A stretch of DNA of 64,000 nucleotides from Achromobacter agilis. Lineage in GTDB: Bacteria > Pseudomonadota > Gammaproteobacteria > Burkholderiales > Burkholderiaceae_B. The notes beneath the pieces were generated by a model. It did no database searches. It was given only the letters and a program-made list of their open reading frames with translations, and was not told the origin of the DNA. Position numbers and translations under genes: made by a program. Positions within the stretch are counted from its first letter, which is position 1, and each line of letters opens with the position of its first letter. The stretch covers positions 1 through 64,000 of the forward strand of contig NZ_UFQB01000018.1 in the NCBI RefSeq assembly GCF_900496965.1. Reading direction: 5' to 3'. Below, one piece after another: positions 33,926-42,054 of this stretch.

Positions 33926-34840
33926 ATGGCCGACCTGAAACTCCTTGAAGACCTGATTGCCCTGGCGCAGACCGGCAGCTTTGTACGTGCGGCCGAGCTG
34001 CGTCACGTCACCCACCCTGCATTCGGCCGACGCATCCGCGCGCTGGAGGCCTGGGCCGGCGCGCCGCTGGTCGAGCGCCAGCGCCAGCCCGTGACGCTGA
34101 CCGCTGAGGGCGAAGCCCTGCTGAAGACGGCGGCTCAGGTGGTGGAACAGATGGGGCAGGTGCGCCACCGCATCCGCAGTTCGGGCGCGGGCGGCGAAGC
34201 CGTACTGCGCATCGCTACCGGCCGCAGCCTGGCCCGCACGCTGGTGGCGGACTGGATCGCGCGCTTGCGGCTTCGCGCGCCCAAGGTGCTGACCGAGGGC
34301 ACCCAGGTCGAGCTGTCGACGGGCATGATGCAGGATATGGCGGCCCGGCTGGAACAGGGCAGGGTGGATCTGCTGTGTTGCTACGAGCATCCCGCGCTGT
34401 CGGTGCAGTTGAGCCCCGGCCGATACCGCTATATGACTCTGGGCACCGACAAGCTGGTGCCCGTGAGCCAGGCGGATTCGCGCGGCCGCGCCCGCTACGC
34501 CTTGCTGGAAGGTGGGCAGTCCGCGCCGCTGATCACATACGCGGGCGGCCTGGCGATGGAGCGCATCGTGGGCGATCGCCTGGAAACCACGCCCTATTCG
34601 CTGACGCCGTTCCTGCGCAGCGACTCGCTGGACGCGGCGCACGGCGCGGTCGCCAAGGGGTTGGGCGTGGCGTGGCTGCCCTGGTCCATGGTGGCGGCGG
34701 ATTGCCGCCGGGGGGCGCTGGCCGCCCTGGGCGGGCGCAGCGACGAGATCGCCTTCGAGGTACGGCTGTACCGTTCGCGCGCCCGGCTGGCGGACCTGGC
34801 CGAAGCCGTCTGGGAAGCGACCGCGAACCGCAAGGCCTGA
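33926..34840 (+). CDS. LysR-family transcriptional regulator
   Basis: 304 residues from ATG 33926 (a TTG three codons upstream is also possible). N-terminal helix-turn-helix (FVRAAELRHVTHPAFGRRIRALE) and a substrate-binding C-terminal domain (GRVDLLCCYEHPAL, VAKGLGVAWLPWSM). It precedes a Bug protein and an aspartoacylase-like enzyme on the same strand after a 156-base gap and probably regulates them. Effector unknown. Confidence 0.92.
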   Translation: MADLKLLEDLIALAQTGSFVRAAELRHVTHPAFGRRIRALEAWAGAPLVERQRQPVTLTAEGEALLKTAAQVVEQMGQVRHRIRSSGAGGEAVLRIATGRSLARTLVADWIARLRLRAPKVLTEGTQVELSTGMMQDMAARLEQGRVDLLCCYEHPALSVQLSPGRYRYMTLGTDKLVPVSQADSRGRARYALLEGGQSAPLITYAGGLAMERIVGDRLETTPYSLTPFLRSDSLDAAHGAVAKGLGVAWLPWSMVAADCRRGALAALGGRSDEIAFEVRLYRSRARLADLAEAVWEATANRKA

Positions 34841-34996
34841 GCCGTGGGTGCGGCCGCCGTTAAGGGCTTTTGGCCAAATCAGCACGGGAATGTGTCGATT
34901 CGGCACGAGCGTGCATGGCCGCTGCGCCGAGAATAGCTCCCGACACTTCAAACGAGACGGCGACGCCGTCCACGCCAGTACCCCAGGGAGAAAGCC

Positions 34997-35986
34997 ATGA
35001 AATCCATCCAGCACCCGCTGCGCGGCGCGCTTGCCGCGCTCTGCGCCACCGCCGCCTTCGCCGCCTCGCCGTCCGCGTTTGCCGATTACCCCGACCGCGC
35101 CATTTCGCTGGTGGTGGGCTATCCGGCGGGCGGCAGCGTGGACCTGACCGCGCGCCTGTTCGGCGAGGAACTGGCCAAGCGCCTGGGCCAGAGCGTGGTT
35201 GTCGAGAACGTGGGCGGCGCCGGCGGCACCATCGGGGCGCAGCGCGTGGCGCGCGCGGCGCCCGACGGCTATACCCTGCTGCTGGGTTCCACCAACGAAA
35301 TGGTGATCGCCCGCATGATCAACAGCGCGGTCAAGTACGACAGCGTGAAGGACTTTTCGGCGCTGGGCGTGATCGCCTCGCAGCCCATGCTGCTGGCCGC
35401 CAGCAAGAACTCCGGCGTGAAAACCGCGGCCGAATACCTGCAGAAGCTGCGTGGCGCCGCGCCCGGCAGCTTCAACTATGGTTCTTCGGGCGTGGGCACG
35501 ACCCTGCACCTGGCGGGCGAGATGATCAACCAGTCCACCGGCACGCGCGCCGAACACGTGCCATACCGCGGCGTGGCGCCGCTGGTGACCGATCTGATGA
35601 GCGGCCAGCTGGACTACGGCATGCTGGTGCTGTCCTCGGGCCTGCCGCAGGTCCGCGGAGACAAGATCGTGGCGCTGGGCGTGACCGAGAAGAAGCGTTC
35701 GCCGGTCGCGCCGGACCTGCCGGCGCTGGCCGAGACGCCGGGATTCGAATCGGTCGACATCAGCGTCTGGTTCGCCCTGTATGGCCCGGCGGGCCTGCCC
35801 GAGCCGGTGGCGGCCAAGCTGCGCACGGCGTTGGCGGAAACGCTGAAGTCGGAACAGTTCCGCGCCAAGATGCAGGAAGCCGGCGGCCAGCTGGCGCAGC
35901 CCGGCCTGGATCCGGTGGCCTACCAGGCCAGCGAAACCACGAAGTACGGCGCCCTGGTCAAGGCCGCCAAGATCGAAGCCCAGTAG
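34997..35986 (+). CDS. Bug-family (TTT) periplasmic solute-binding protein
   Basis: 329 residues; GGGAGAAAG precedes the ATG. Signal peptide through about FAASPSAFA, then DYPDRAISLVVGYPAGGSVDL, ENVGGAGGTIGAQ, GYTLLLGSTNE and HVPYRGVAPLVTDL. Its partner gene 44 bases downstream is an aspartoacylase/desuccinylase-like amidohydrolase, suggesting that an N-acyl amino acid or amide-linked acid is captured and hydrolysed. No transporter membrane genes are nearby. Confidence 0.93.
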   Translation: MKSIQHPLRGALAALCATAAFAASPSAFADYPDRAISLVVGYPAGGSVDLTARLFGEELAKRLGQSVVVENVGGAGGTIGAQRVARAAPDGYTLLLGSTNEMVIARMINSAVKYDSVKDFSALGVIASQPMLLAASKNSGVKTAAEYLQKLRGAAPGSFNYGSSGVGTTLHLAGEMINQSTGTRAEHVPYRGVAPLVTDLMSGQLDYGMLVLSSGLPQVRGDKIVALGVTEKKRSPVAPDLPALAETPGFESVDISVWFALYGPAGLPEPVAAKLRTALAETLKSEQFRAKMQEAGGQLAQPGLDPVAYQASETTKYGALVKAAKIEAQ

Positions 35987-36030
35987 TCGCGGCACGGCTC
36001 GCGGCACCGCAAATCAACGGACGACGTTTC

Positions 36031-36975
36031 ATGGAATTCACGCTTCCCGTTCCCGACCTGGGCGCCGAGCGCGCCGGCAACACCGGCACCCCCGGCGTAT
36101 GGCATTTCGATTCGGGCGTGCCGGGGCGGGCGCTCATGGTGTCCGCGCTGGTGCACGGCAACGAGTTGTGCGGCGCCTGGGCGCTGAAGGACCTGCTGGC
36201 GGCGGGCCTGCGGCCGCGCCGTGGCAGCCTAACGCTGGCCTTCTGCAACCTGGAGGCGTTCGACCGCTTCAATCTTGCCCGCCACGACGCCTCGCGCTTC
36301 GTGCAGGAGGACATGAACCGGGTGTGGAGCGCCGAGCGTTTGGACGACCCGGCCACGGCCGACCGCCGGCGCGCGGCCGAGCTGCGTCCGTGGGTCGAGC
36401 GCGCGGACTGGCTGCTGGATCTGCATTCCATGCACGAGCCGGGCGAGCCGCTGCTGCTGACCGGCGTGCTGCCGCGCAATATCGCGCTGGCGCGGCGCCT
36501 GAAGGCGCCCCAGCATGTGATCGTGGACGCGGGCCACAAGGATGGCGTGCGCATGCGCGATTTCGCCCAGTTCGGCGACCCGGCGCGCGAAGACGCCTGC
36601 GCCTTGCTGATCGAATGCGGGTTCCATGGCGATCCGGCCTCGCGCGGCGTGGCGCGCGACATGGTGGCGCGCATGCTGATCGAATCCGGCGTGGCCGGCA
36701 CGGCGGACCTGCCGCCTGGCTGGCTGCTGCCCGATCCGGCGGGGCAGCGCGTGCTGGAAGTAACGGATGCCGTGGTGGCGCCGTCCATGGACCTGCGCTT
36801 CTCCGAGCCCTGGACGGGCCTGGAGACGCTGGAGCAGGCCGGTTCGATCCTGGGCTGGGCCGACGGTCAGCCCATCGTGACGCCTTACGACCGGTGCACG
36901 CTGGTCATGCCATCGCTGCGGCAGCTCAAGCCGGGCGTGACGGTCGTCCGGCTAGCGCGCGACTACGCGGGCTGA
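36031..36975 (+). CDS. Succinylglutamate desuccinylase/aspartoacylase-family amidohydrolase
   Basis: 314 residues. Zinc motif HGNELCG (HxxE), second His in LDLHSMH, and a catalytic Glu likely in IECGFHG. The family cleaves N-acyl amino acids such as N-succinylglutamate or N-acetylaspartate, or related amides. The paired Bug protein and LysR regulator indicate uptake and use of an external N-acylated compound. None of the arginine succinyltransferase genes are present, so a role as AstE is unlikely. Confidence 0.88.
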   Translation: MEFTLPVPDLGAERAGNTGTPGVWHFDSGVPGRALMVSALVHGNELCGAWALKDLLAAGLRPRRGSLTLAFCNLEAFDRFNLARHDASRFVQEDMNRVWSAERLDDPATADRRRAAELRPWVERADWLLDLHSMHEPGEPLLLTGVLPRNIALARRLKAPQHVIVDAGHKDGVRMRDFAQFGDPAREDACALLIECGFHGDPASRGVARDMVARMLIESGVAGTADLPPGWLLPDPAGQRVLEVTDAVVAPSMDLRFSEPWTGLETLEQAGSILGWADGQPIVTPYDRCTLVMPSLRQLKPGVTVVRLARDYAG

Positions 36976-36986
36976 TCTCCCGCGCA

Positions 36987-37082
36987 GCGTGGGGGCCCTT
37001 TTCCCCGCCGGGCCGCCCCAAGGGGAAAAGGGCCCCCTCGGGGGGCAGCAAGCGCACGCAGTGCGCGCGGCGTGGGGGCCCT
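36987..37082. repeat. GC-rich hairpin repeat element between genes
   Basis: A perfect 16-base inverted repeat GGGGGCCCTTTTCCCC / GGGGAAAAGGGCCCCC (36991-37006, 37022-37037) with a GC-rich loop, flanked by two direct copies of GCGTGGGGGCCCT (36987-36999 and 37070-37082). Such elements are scattered between genes in related Alcaligenaceae genomes. It sits between the convergent amidohydrolase and lipocalin genes, so it probably acts as a two-way terminator. Confidence 0.7.
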
Positions 37083-37087
37083 CTTCT

Positions 37088-37606
37088 CTACTTTTGGGGC
37101 GTATAGCGCAGTTCGTCCAACTGGTAGCCCTGCGCCTTCGCCGCCGCCAGCGCCTTGTCCAGTTCTTCCTTCGGCAGTTGCGGGGAGCGGGACAGGATCC
37201 ACAGGTATTTCCGGTCGGGCGTGCCGACGACCGCCCAGCGGTAGTCCGGGTCCAGGCCGATCACCCAGTAGTCGCCCTTGAACGGCTTGAAGAACGAGAC
37301 TTCGAGCTTGGCGTTGTTGCTGCCGTCCAGGACGGTGGCGGTGCCCGAGGCGGAATCGATATCGCCGTCCTTGGTGCGGCAGCGATTGTTCACGCCGACG
37401 GTGCCGTCGGTATGCAGGGTGTATTCGGCGGTCGTGTCCCCCACGCAGTCGCGCTGGTAGAACATGGGGAAATTCGCGATTTCGTACCACATGCCGGCGT
37501 AGCGCTTCAGGTCTACCGACTCCACGGTCTGCATGGGCGGCGCGGCATGGACGATCCCCGCCACGCTGGTGGCCAAGGCCAACAGGAATGTTGCGGTGCG
37601 GCGCAT
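37088..37606 (-). CDS. blc: Lipocalin family protein (Blc-like)
   Basis: 172 residues; AGGAGG lies 8 bases before the ATG at 37606. A signal peptide (MRRTATFLLALATSVAGIVHA) lacks a lipobox, so this is a periplasmic rather than lipidated form. The lipocalin G-x-W motif is in RYAGMWYEIANFP, followed by NNRC and the C-terminal LPKEELDKAL helix. Bacterial lipocalins bind fatty acids or lysophospholipids in the cell envelope. It has its own ribosome site and stands 91 bases downstream of gshA, so co-transcription is possible though a hairpin lies between. Confidence 0.9.
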   Translation of the reverse strand: MRRTATFLLALATSVAGIVHAAPPMQTVESVDLKRYAGMWYEIANFPMFYQRDCVGDTTAEYTLHTDGTVGVNNRCRTKDGDIDSASGTATVLDGSNNAKLEVSFFKPFKGDYWVIGLDPDYRWAVVGTPDRKYLWILSRSPQLPKEELDKALAAAKAQGYQLDELRYTPQK

Positions 37607-37633
37607 GGGGAAAACCTCCTGATGTGACAGAGC

Positions 37634-37663
37634 GGTCCGCGCCGCCCGGAGGGGGCGCGGACC
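37634..37663 (-). terminator. Strong hairpin between gshA and the lipocalin gene
   Basis: GGTCCGCGCC / GGCGCGGACC, a perfect 10-base stem with a 10-base GC-rich loop, 34 bases beyond the gshA stop. A T-tract is missing on the minus strand, so it may only weaken read-through into the lipocalin gene. Confidence 0.5.
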
Positions 37664-37696
37664 AAAACCCTAACGATACGCCTTATTCGACGCGCC

Positions 37697-39268
37697 TTAT
37701 GTACGCGGCGCCTTCAGCGCCGAGTGGTAGCGGGCGACGTAGGTATCGAAATCCTCCGTGTCCGATTGCTCCAGGCGCAACTGTTCCGCGACGGACTGCG
37801 CGGCAGCCTGTTCGTAGGAGGAGGCGATGTCGGCCGGCAGGGCCTGCGCGCGCAGCGTGTCCGCATGTTTGCGGCTGAGGTCCAGCGAGTAATCGTGGAA
37901 GGACAGGCGGCTTTCGGTCAGCGCGGCCAGCAGGCGTGCGGACGGGGTGGAGTCCGGGTGGTCCAGTTTGGCGCGCTGCGCGGCCAGCGCCTCGGCATAG
38001 GCGCTGCCGCCCAGGGCGGAGTCGAACAGGGCGGCGTAGGGCGCGATCTGGTCGAGCAGCTCGTGGCCCCATTGCGCCAGGCCGATGGACTGGCCTTCGC
38101 GATCGAGGGTCAGGCCGGGCTTGCGGCCTTCCTTCACGACAGTCGAGAAGTTGTCGGCGCTGCGTTGACAGTAGCCGTTGGCGGGGAAGAACGGGCTGTC
38201 CGACGCCGTGCAGAACAGGAGGAAGGCGTCGACGAAGCGGCTGGTGGCGGCATCGATGCCGACCGGCGAATCCGGGTCGATGTCCAGGCAGCGGACTTCG
38301 ACGTACTGCACGCCGCGTTCGGCCAGCGCCGTGATGGGGCGCTCGCAGCGGCCGGTGGCGCGCTTGGGGCGGATGCTCGAGTAGTACTCGTTCTCGATCT
38401 GCAGCACATTGGTGTTGAGCTGGATCCATTCGCCGTCGCGGTGGGTGCCGATCTTCTGGTAATCGGGCCAGGGCTGCGTCACGGCGCCGTACAGGCGCCC
38501 CAGGAACGTGTCCAGGTCGTTGTAGCAGAGCTTGAGCTGCGACTGCGCCTTGTTCTGGTAGCCGAGGTCGCTCATGCGCAGGCTGGTGGCGTAGGGCAGG
38601 TACAGCGTGCTTTCGTCCAGCTTGCGCAGCGGATGTTCGCGCCCGCGCAGGAAATCGCTGGACAGCGCCGGGGCGGCGCCGAACAGGTACATCAGCAGCC
38701 AGGAATAGCGGGTGAAGTTGCGGATCAGGCCGATGTAGCCACGCGAGCGGCGGTCCTGGACGGTGCCGGGCTGCGTGTCCAGCACCGACCAGAGGTCTTC
38801 GGCCAGCGAGAAGTTGTAGTGCACGCCCGCGATGCATTGCATCGTCTTGCCGTAGCGCACGGCCAGGCCCCGGCGATACACGTGCTTGAGCATGCCCGTA
38901 TTGGACTTGCCGTACCAGGCGATGGGGATGTCGGCCTCGGGCGGCAGCGTGGCGGGCATGGACTGGTTCCAGATCAGTTCATGGTCCAGCACGCCGTAGA
39001 CGTGGCGGTGAGTGTTCGTCAGCTCTGCCAGCAGCGCGTCGACGTCCGTATGCGTGCCCGTGATGAGTTCGAGCAGGGATTCGGAATAGTCGGTGGTGAC
39101 GTGTTCGTTGGTCAGCGCCGAGCCCAGGCCGGCGGGGTGCGGCGTGCGGGCCAGCAGGCCTTGCTCGTCCACGCGCAGGCCTTCTTTCTCGATGCCCCGC
39201 AGGGTCTGGGTCAGCAGCGAGCGGTTGGCCTCTAGGCGGGAGAGTCGGTTGGCAGCGGTATCGGTCAC
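37697..39268 (-). CDS. gshA: Glutamate-cysteine ligase
   Basis: About 523 residues from a GTG at 39268 (MTDTAANRLSRLEANRSLL); GAGAAGAA is the only ribosome-like site, and the longer frame upstream overlaps the neighbour gene's end without family resemblance. The sequence matches E. coli-type GshA: RGIEKEGLRV near the start, TTDYSESLLELIT, GVHYNFSL, the YLGLIRNF-like segment YIGLIRNFTRYSWLLMYLFG, and EVRCLDIDP. It makes gamma-glutamylcysteine, the first step of glutathione synthesis, in the cytoplasm. It is followed downstream by a strong hairpin. It starts 32 bases after the stop of the hydrolase gene, on the same strand. Confidence 0.93.
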   Translation of the reverse strand: MTDTAANRLSRLEANRSLLTQTLRGIEKEGLRVDEQGLLARTPHPAGLGSALTNEHVTTDYSESLLELITGTHTDVDALLAELTNTHRHVYGVLDHELIWNQSMPATLPPEADIPIAWYGKSNTGMLKHVYRRGLAVRYGKTMQCIAGVHYNFSLAEDLWSVLDTQPGTVQDRRSRGYIGLIRNFTRYSWLLMYLFGAAPALSSDFLRGREHPLRKLDESTLYLPYATSLRMSDLGYQNKAQSQLKLCYNDLDTFLGRLYGAVTQPWPDYQKIGTHRDGEWIQLNTNVLQIENEYYSSIRPKRATGRCERPITALAERGVQYVEVRCLDIDPDSPVGIDAATSRFVDAFLLFCTASDSPFFPANGYCQRSADNFSTVVKEGRKPGLTLDREGQSIGLAQWGHELLDQIAPYAALFDSALGGSAYAEALAAQRAKLDHPDSTPSARLLAALTESRLSFHDYSLDLSRKHADTLRAQALPADIASSYEQAAAQSVAEQLRLEQSDTEDFDTYVARYHSALKAPRT

Positions 39269-39300
39269 GGATTCTTCTCGTTTGGGTCTGACGACGGATT

Positions 39301-40239
39301 TTACGGGGTGCCAGCCTCCTGTGCCGAGGGAGTCAATACTGGGGACAGGGACAATGCCTGCGCCGTGCGCGCCAGCCACTCGTCCAGGTCGGCGTAGACC
39401 GGATCGGCGATGGGGGCGGTTTCGTTGAAAATCTCGTGCCAGGCGGTGTCGTACCAGCGCAGCGTCAGCAGTTCTGCCGGCGCCCGCTGGGCGAATTGGC
39501 GGCTGCCTTCGGCGGCGACGATCGAGTCGTCTCCGGCCACCATCAGCAGGGTGCGGCAGGGCAGCAGCGGGGCTTCCTGCAGGGATTCCCGGCCGCCTTC
39601 GTCCACGAAACGGGCCAGCCGGCCCGTCATGAGGCGGCGCACCAGGGGATCGGCGCGGTAGGCCTGGACCACGGCCCGGTCATGCGAGATCCGGGCGGGG
39701 GCCAGCCCATGGGGGACCCGCAGATCGGGCGCGTGCAGGGACATCCAGGTCAGCGTGCGGCGGACCCATAGGGGCACGTTGACGACGAAAGGCGGCGAAC
39801 TGAGCACCAGCGCGTCGATGTCGGCCAGGCCGCGCAGGGCGATCCGCACGGCGACCAGGGCGCCCAGGCTGTGCGCCAGCACGATGGGCGGGCGCCCCTG
39901 GGCCTCGGTCCAGGCCTGGAGCCGGCCGACCGCGTCGACCACCAGGTCGTCCTGGCGCTTCAGGGTGGCGGGCGGCCCGCCCGAATGGCCGTGGCCCCGG
40001 TGGTCATGGGCGCCGACGGTCCAGCCGCGGGCGGTCAGCCAGCGCGCCAGCCGGTCGTAGCGTCCGGCATGCTCGCTCAGCCCGTGCAAGAGGTAGATAC
40101 TGGGTGTGCCCGGCCCGGCGATGGGCGGGGCGACATTGGGGGCGGACGGCCAGACATAATTGGCCAGGGGAGTGCCATCGGGCGCGGGGGTCATCGAAAT
40201 CGGCGACAATTTCTGGCTTCCTCGAAATGAATAGACCAT
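39301..40239 (-). CDS. Alpha/beta hydrolase, monoacylglycerol lipase-like
   Basis: 312 residues from ATG 40239 with GAGG seven bases upstream; a second ATG (MTPAPDG) lies at 40194. Motifs: LLHGLSEHAGRYDRLARWL, DHRGHGHSGG, Ser nucleophile in AHSLGALVA, Asp in AGDDSIV and His in TAWHEIFNE. This is the serine aminopeptidase S33 / monoglyceride lipase family. No signal peptide is seen, so likely cytoplasmic. It is upstream of gshA on the same strand and divergent from the lipoprotein gene at 40255, only 15 bases apart. Confidence 0.9.
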   Translation of the reverse strand: MVYSFRGSQKLSPISMTPAPDGTPLANYVWPSAPNVAPPIAGPGTPSIYLLHGLSEHAGRYDRLARWLTARGWTVGAHDHRGHGHSGGPPATLKRQDDLVVDAVGRLQAWTEAQGRPPIVLAHSLGALVAVRIALRGLADIDALVLSSPPFVVNVPLWVRRTLTWMSLHAPDLRVPHGLAPARISHDRAVVQAYRADPLVRRLMTGRLARFVDEGGRESLQEAPLLPCRTLLMVAGDDSIVAAEGSRQFAQRAPAELLTLRWYDTAWHEIFNETAPIADPVYADLDEWLARTAQALSLSPVLTPSAQEAGTP

Positions 40240-40254
40240 CGGGATCCTCGGGTA

Positions 40255-40794
40255 ATGATGATTTCATCGCTGTTTCGTTTCATGTTCAAGAAAGCCGGCG
40301 CCATCGTGGGGCTGGCCCTGCTGGTGGCTGCCTGCTCGCCCAGTTACAACTGGCGCGAAGTGGACGTGGCCGATGGTCATGTGCGGGCGGCCTTCCCGGA
40401 CCGGGTCATGACGGACACCCGCGACCTGAAGCTGGACACCCATACCCTGCGTTTCACCCTGGCCAGCGCCAACGTGGGCGAGGCGGTCTTCGCGGTCGGG
40501 TCGGCGCCGCTGCCGCCGGATATCGCTGCGGACCCGGTCGCCAGGCGCGCGCTGGGCATGGCGCTGATGCGCTCGCTCTACACGAACATGCAGGCGATGC
40601 CGCCGATGGAATGGCCGCCCTACGGAGAAGTGATCGAGGTGCATGGCAAGGCCATGGGCAAACCGGGTTGGCTGCAGGCGAAGGTCTGGGTGACCGACAC
40701 CATGCTGATCGAGGCCGTGGCGGCGGGCACGCAGGAAAGCCTGCCGGCCGAGCGGGCGCGTGAGTTCCTGCGGTCGGTCGTGCTCAAGCCGTGA
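40255..40794 (+). CDS. Hypothetical lipoprotein
   Basis: 179 residues with a lipoprotein signal: hydrophobic stretch followed by LVAACS, so the mature protein starts at Cys and is lipid-anchored. Two ATGs at 40255 and 40258 and a third (MFKKAGAIV) at 40282 are possible starts; the last also gives a good signal peptide. The mature part has no domain I recognise. Its 3' end overlaps the convergent LuxR-type gene by 11 bases. Confidence 0.8.
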   Translation: MMISSLFRFMFKKAGAIVGLALLVAACSPSYNWREVDVADGHVRAAFPDRVMTDTRDLKLDTHTLRFTLASANVGEAVFAVGSAPLPPDIAADPVARRALGMALMRSLYTNMQAMPPMEWPPYGEVIEVHGKAMGKPGWLQAKVWVTDTMLIEAVAAGTQESLPAERAREFLRSVVLKP

Positions 40795-41011
40795 GGGCGT
40801 CGAGCAAGCCGCGCCGCAAGGCTTCGACCACTGCGGCGCGTCGGCCGCGCACGCCGAGTTTGTCGCAGGCGTTGCGCAGGTGGAAATTTACCGTGCTTTC
40901 GCTTACGCCCAGGATGCGGGCGGTTTCCCAGCTGGTCTTGCCCAGCGCGGCCCATTGCAGGCAGGCGGCCTGGCGCGCCGACAGGAGTGCGTTGTTGGAC
41001 GTCGGGGGCAT
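40784..41011 (-). CDS. Orphan LuxR-type helix-turn-helix protein (75 residues)
   Basis: The protein is little more than a GerE/LuxR DNA-binding domain: LSARQAACLQWAALGKTSWETARILGVSESTVNFHLRNACDKLGV, about residues 10-58, with no receiver or autoinducer domain. Upstream in-frame sequence has no other start, so it is not a truncated reading of a longer protein here. No good ribosome site is visible. It could be a stand-alone regulator or the remnant of a larger LuxR protein. It is divergent from the AEC transporter gene, its likely target. Confidence 0.75.
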   Translation of the reverse strand: MPPTSNNALLSARQAACLQWAALGKTSWETARILGVSESTVNFHLRNACDKLGVRGRRAAVVEALRRGLLDALTA

Positions 41012-41135
41012 GGCGGCGAGGGAGGCGGGAGGCCTTCTGATTGACGAGTCGCCTCATGCTGCGTTCCGGGTCGGCTGCCCGGCAAGCAATGATGCCTTGG
41101 CGCATCGATCTACTTATCTCTGACGGAATAGTCGT

Positions 41136-42032
41136 ATGTCGGCCATCGTGCAGTTCTATTTTTCGGCCATTGTTTTGATGCTGCCCCTGCTTTTCTGCGC
41201 GGGCATTGGGATGTTCTGGGCCAAGCGCGATCTTCCGTTCGGGGGCTCCTTCATCACCACGCTGGTCACGTCGGTGACCACGCCCGCGCTGGTGTTCCAC
41301 ACCTTCGTCACGACCCATCTGGACGACCGCGCGCTGGCCGACGTGGCCATCGCGACCCTGCTCGCGCTGGCGCTGTGCGCGCTCGTGTGCGCGCTGTGGC
41401 TGAAGATGTGGAAGCTGCCCGTGTGCACGTTGCTGCCCACCGCCTTCCTGCCCAATGCCGGGAACCTGGGCCTGCCGATTTCGCAGATGGCGTTCGGCGA
41501 CGCGGGCCTGTCGGTGGCGGTGGCGTTCTTCGCGGTGAATTCCTTCGTCATGCACACCGTCGCCGTGCGGTTGCTGCCGGGGGTCAACACCAAAGGCAGC
41601 TGGAAAAGCCCGATCCTGCTGGCGTCGGTGGTCGCGGTGGGCATGCGCGTGCTGGACATCCCTGTGCCCGAATGGATCGTCGAGACGTCCCGCATGCTGG
41701 GGGCCGTGACCGTGCCGCTCATGCTGCTCAGCCTTGGCCATGCGCTGGCGCTGATTCCGTCCAACGGCCTGCGCGACGGTGCGAAGGTCGCCGTCGTCCG
41801 TCTGGCCGTCGGGCTGGCGGCCGGCCTGGCGGTGGTGTGGATGCTGGACCTGGGGCCGGTGCTGGCCGGCGCCCTGAGCCTGCAGATGGCCATGCCCTGC
41901 GCGGTGGTCAGCTACATGTACGTGAAGCGCTACACGCCCTTGGGCGATACCGCGGCCGGCGCCGTGCTGGTGTCCACGGTGGCGTTCCTGCTGCTGGCGC
42001 CGGTCATGCTGTGGTTTTCCCGCGCGGCCTGA
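41136..42032 (+). CDS. AEC-family (auxin efflux carrier type) transporter
   Basis: 298 residues with about ten membrane segments and the family pattern PTAFLPNAGNLGLPI in the middle and a second half of five segments (VTVPLMLLSLGHAL). Bacterial members move small carboxylates such as malate, malonate or lactate, some as exporters. It ends 22 bases from the end of the convergent sulfolactate operon, so it may carry sulfolactate or a product, but it could equally serve another substrate. Confidence 0.9.
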   Translation: MSAIVQFYFSAIVLMLPLLFCAGIGMFWAKRDLPFGGSFITTLVTSVTTPALVFHTFVTTHLDDRALADVAIATLLALALCALVCALWLKMWKLPVCTLLPTAFLPNAGNLGLPISQMAFGDAGLSVAVAFFAVNSFVMHTVAVRLLPGVNTKGSWKSPILLASVVAVGMRVLDIPVPEWIVETSRMLGAVTVPLMLLSLGHALALIPSNGLRDGAKVAVVRLAVGLAAGLAVVWMLDLGPVLAGALSLQMAMPCAVVSYMYVKRYTPLGDTAAGAVLVSTVAFLLLAPVMLWFSRAA

Positions 42033-42054
42033 TCCCTGCCGCGCGGCTGGGGGT

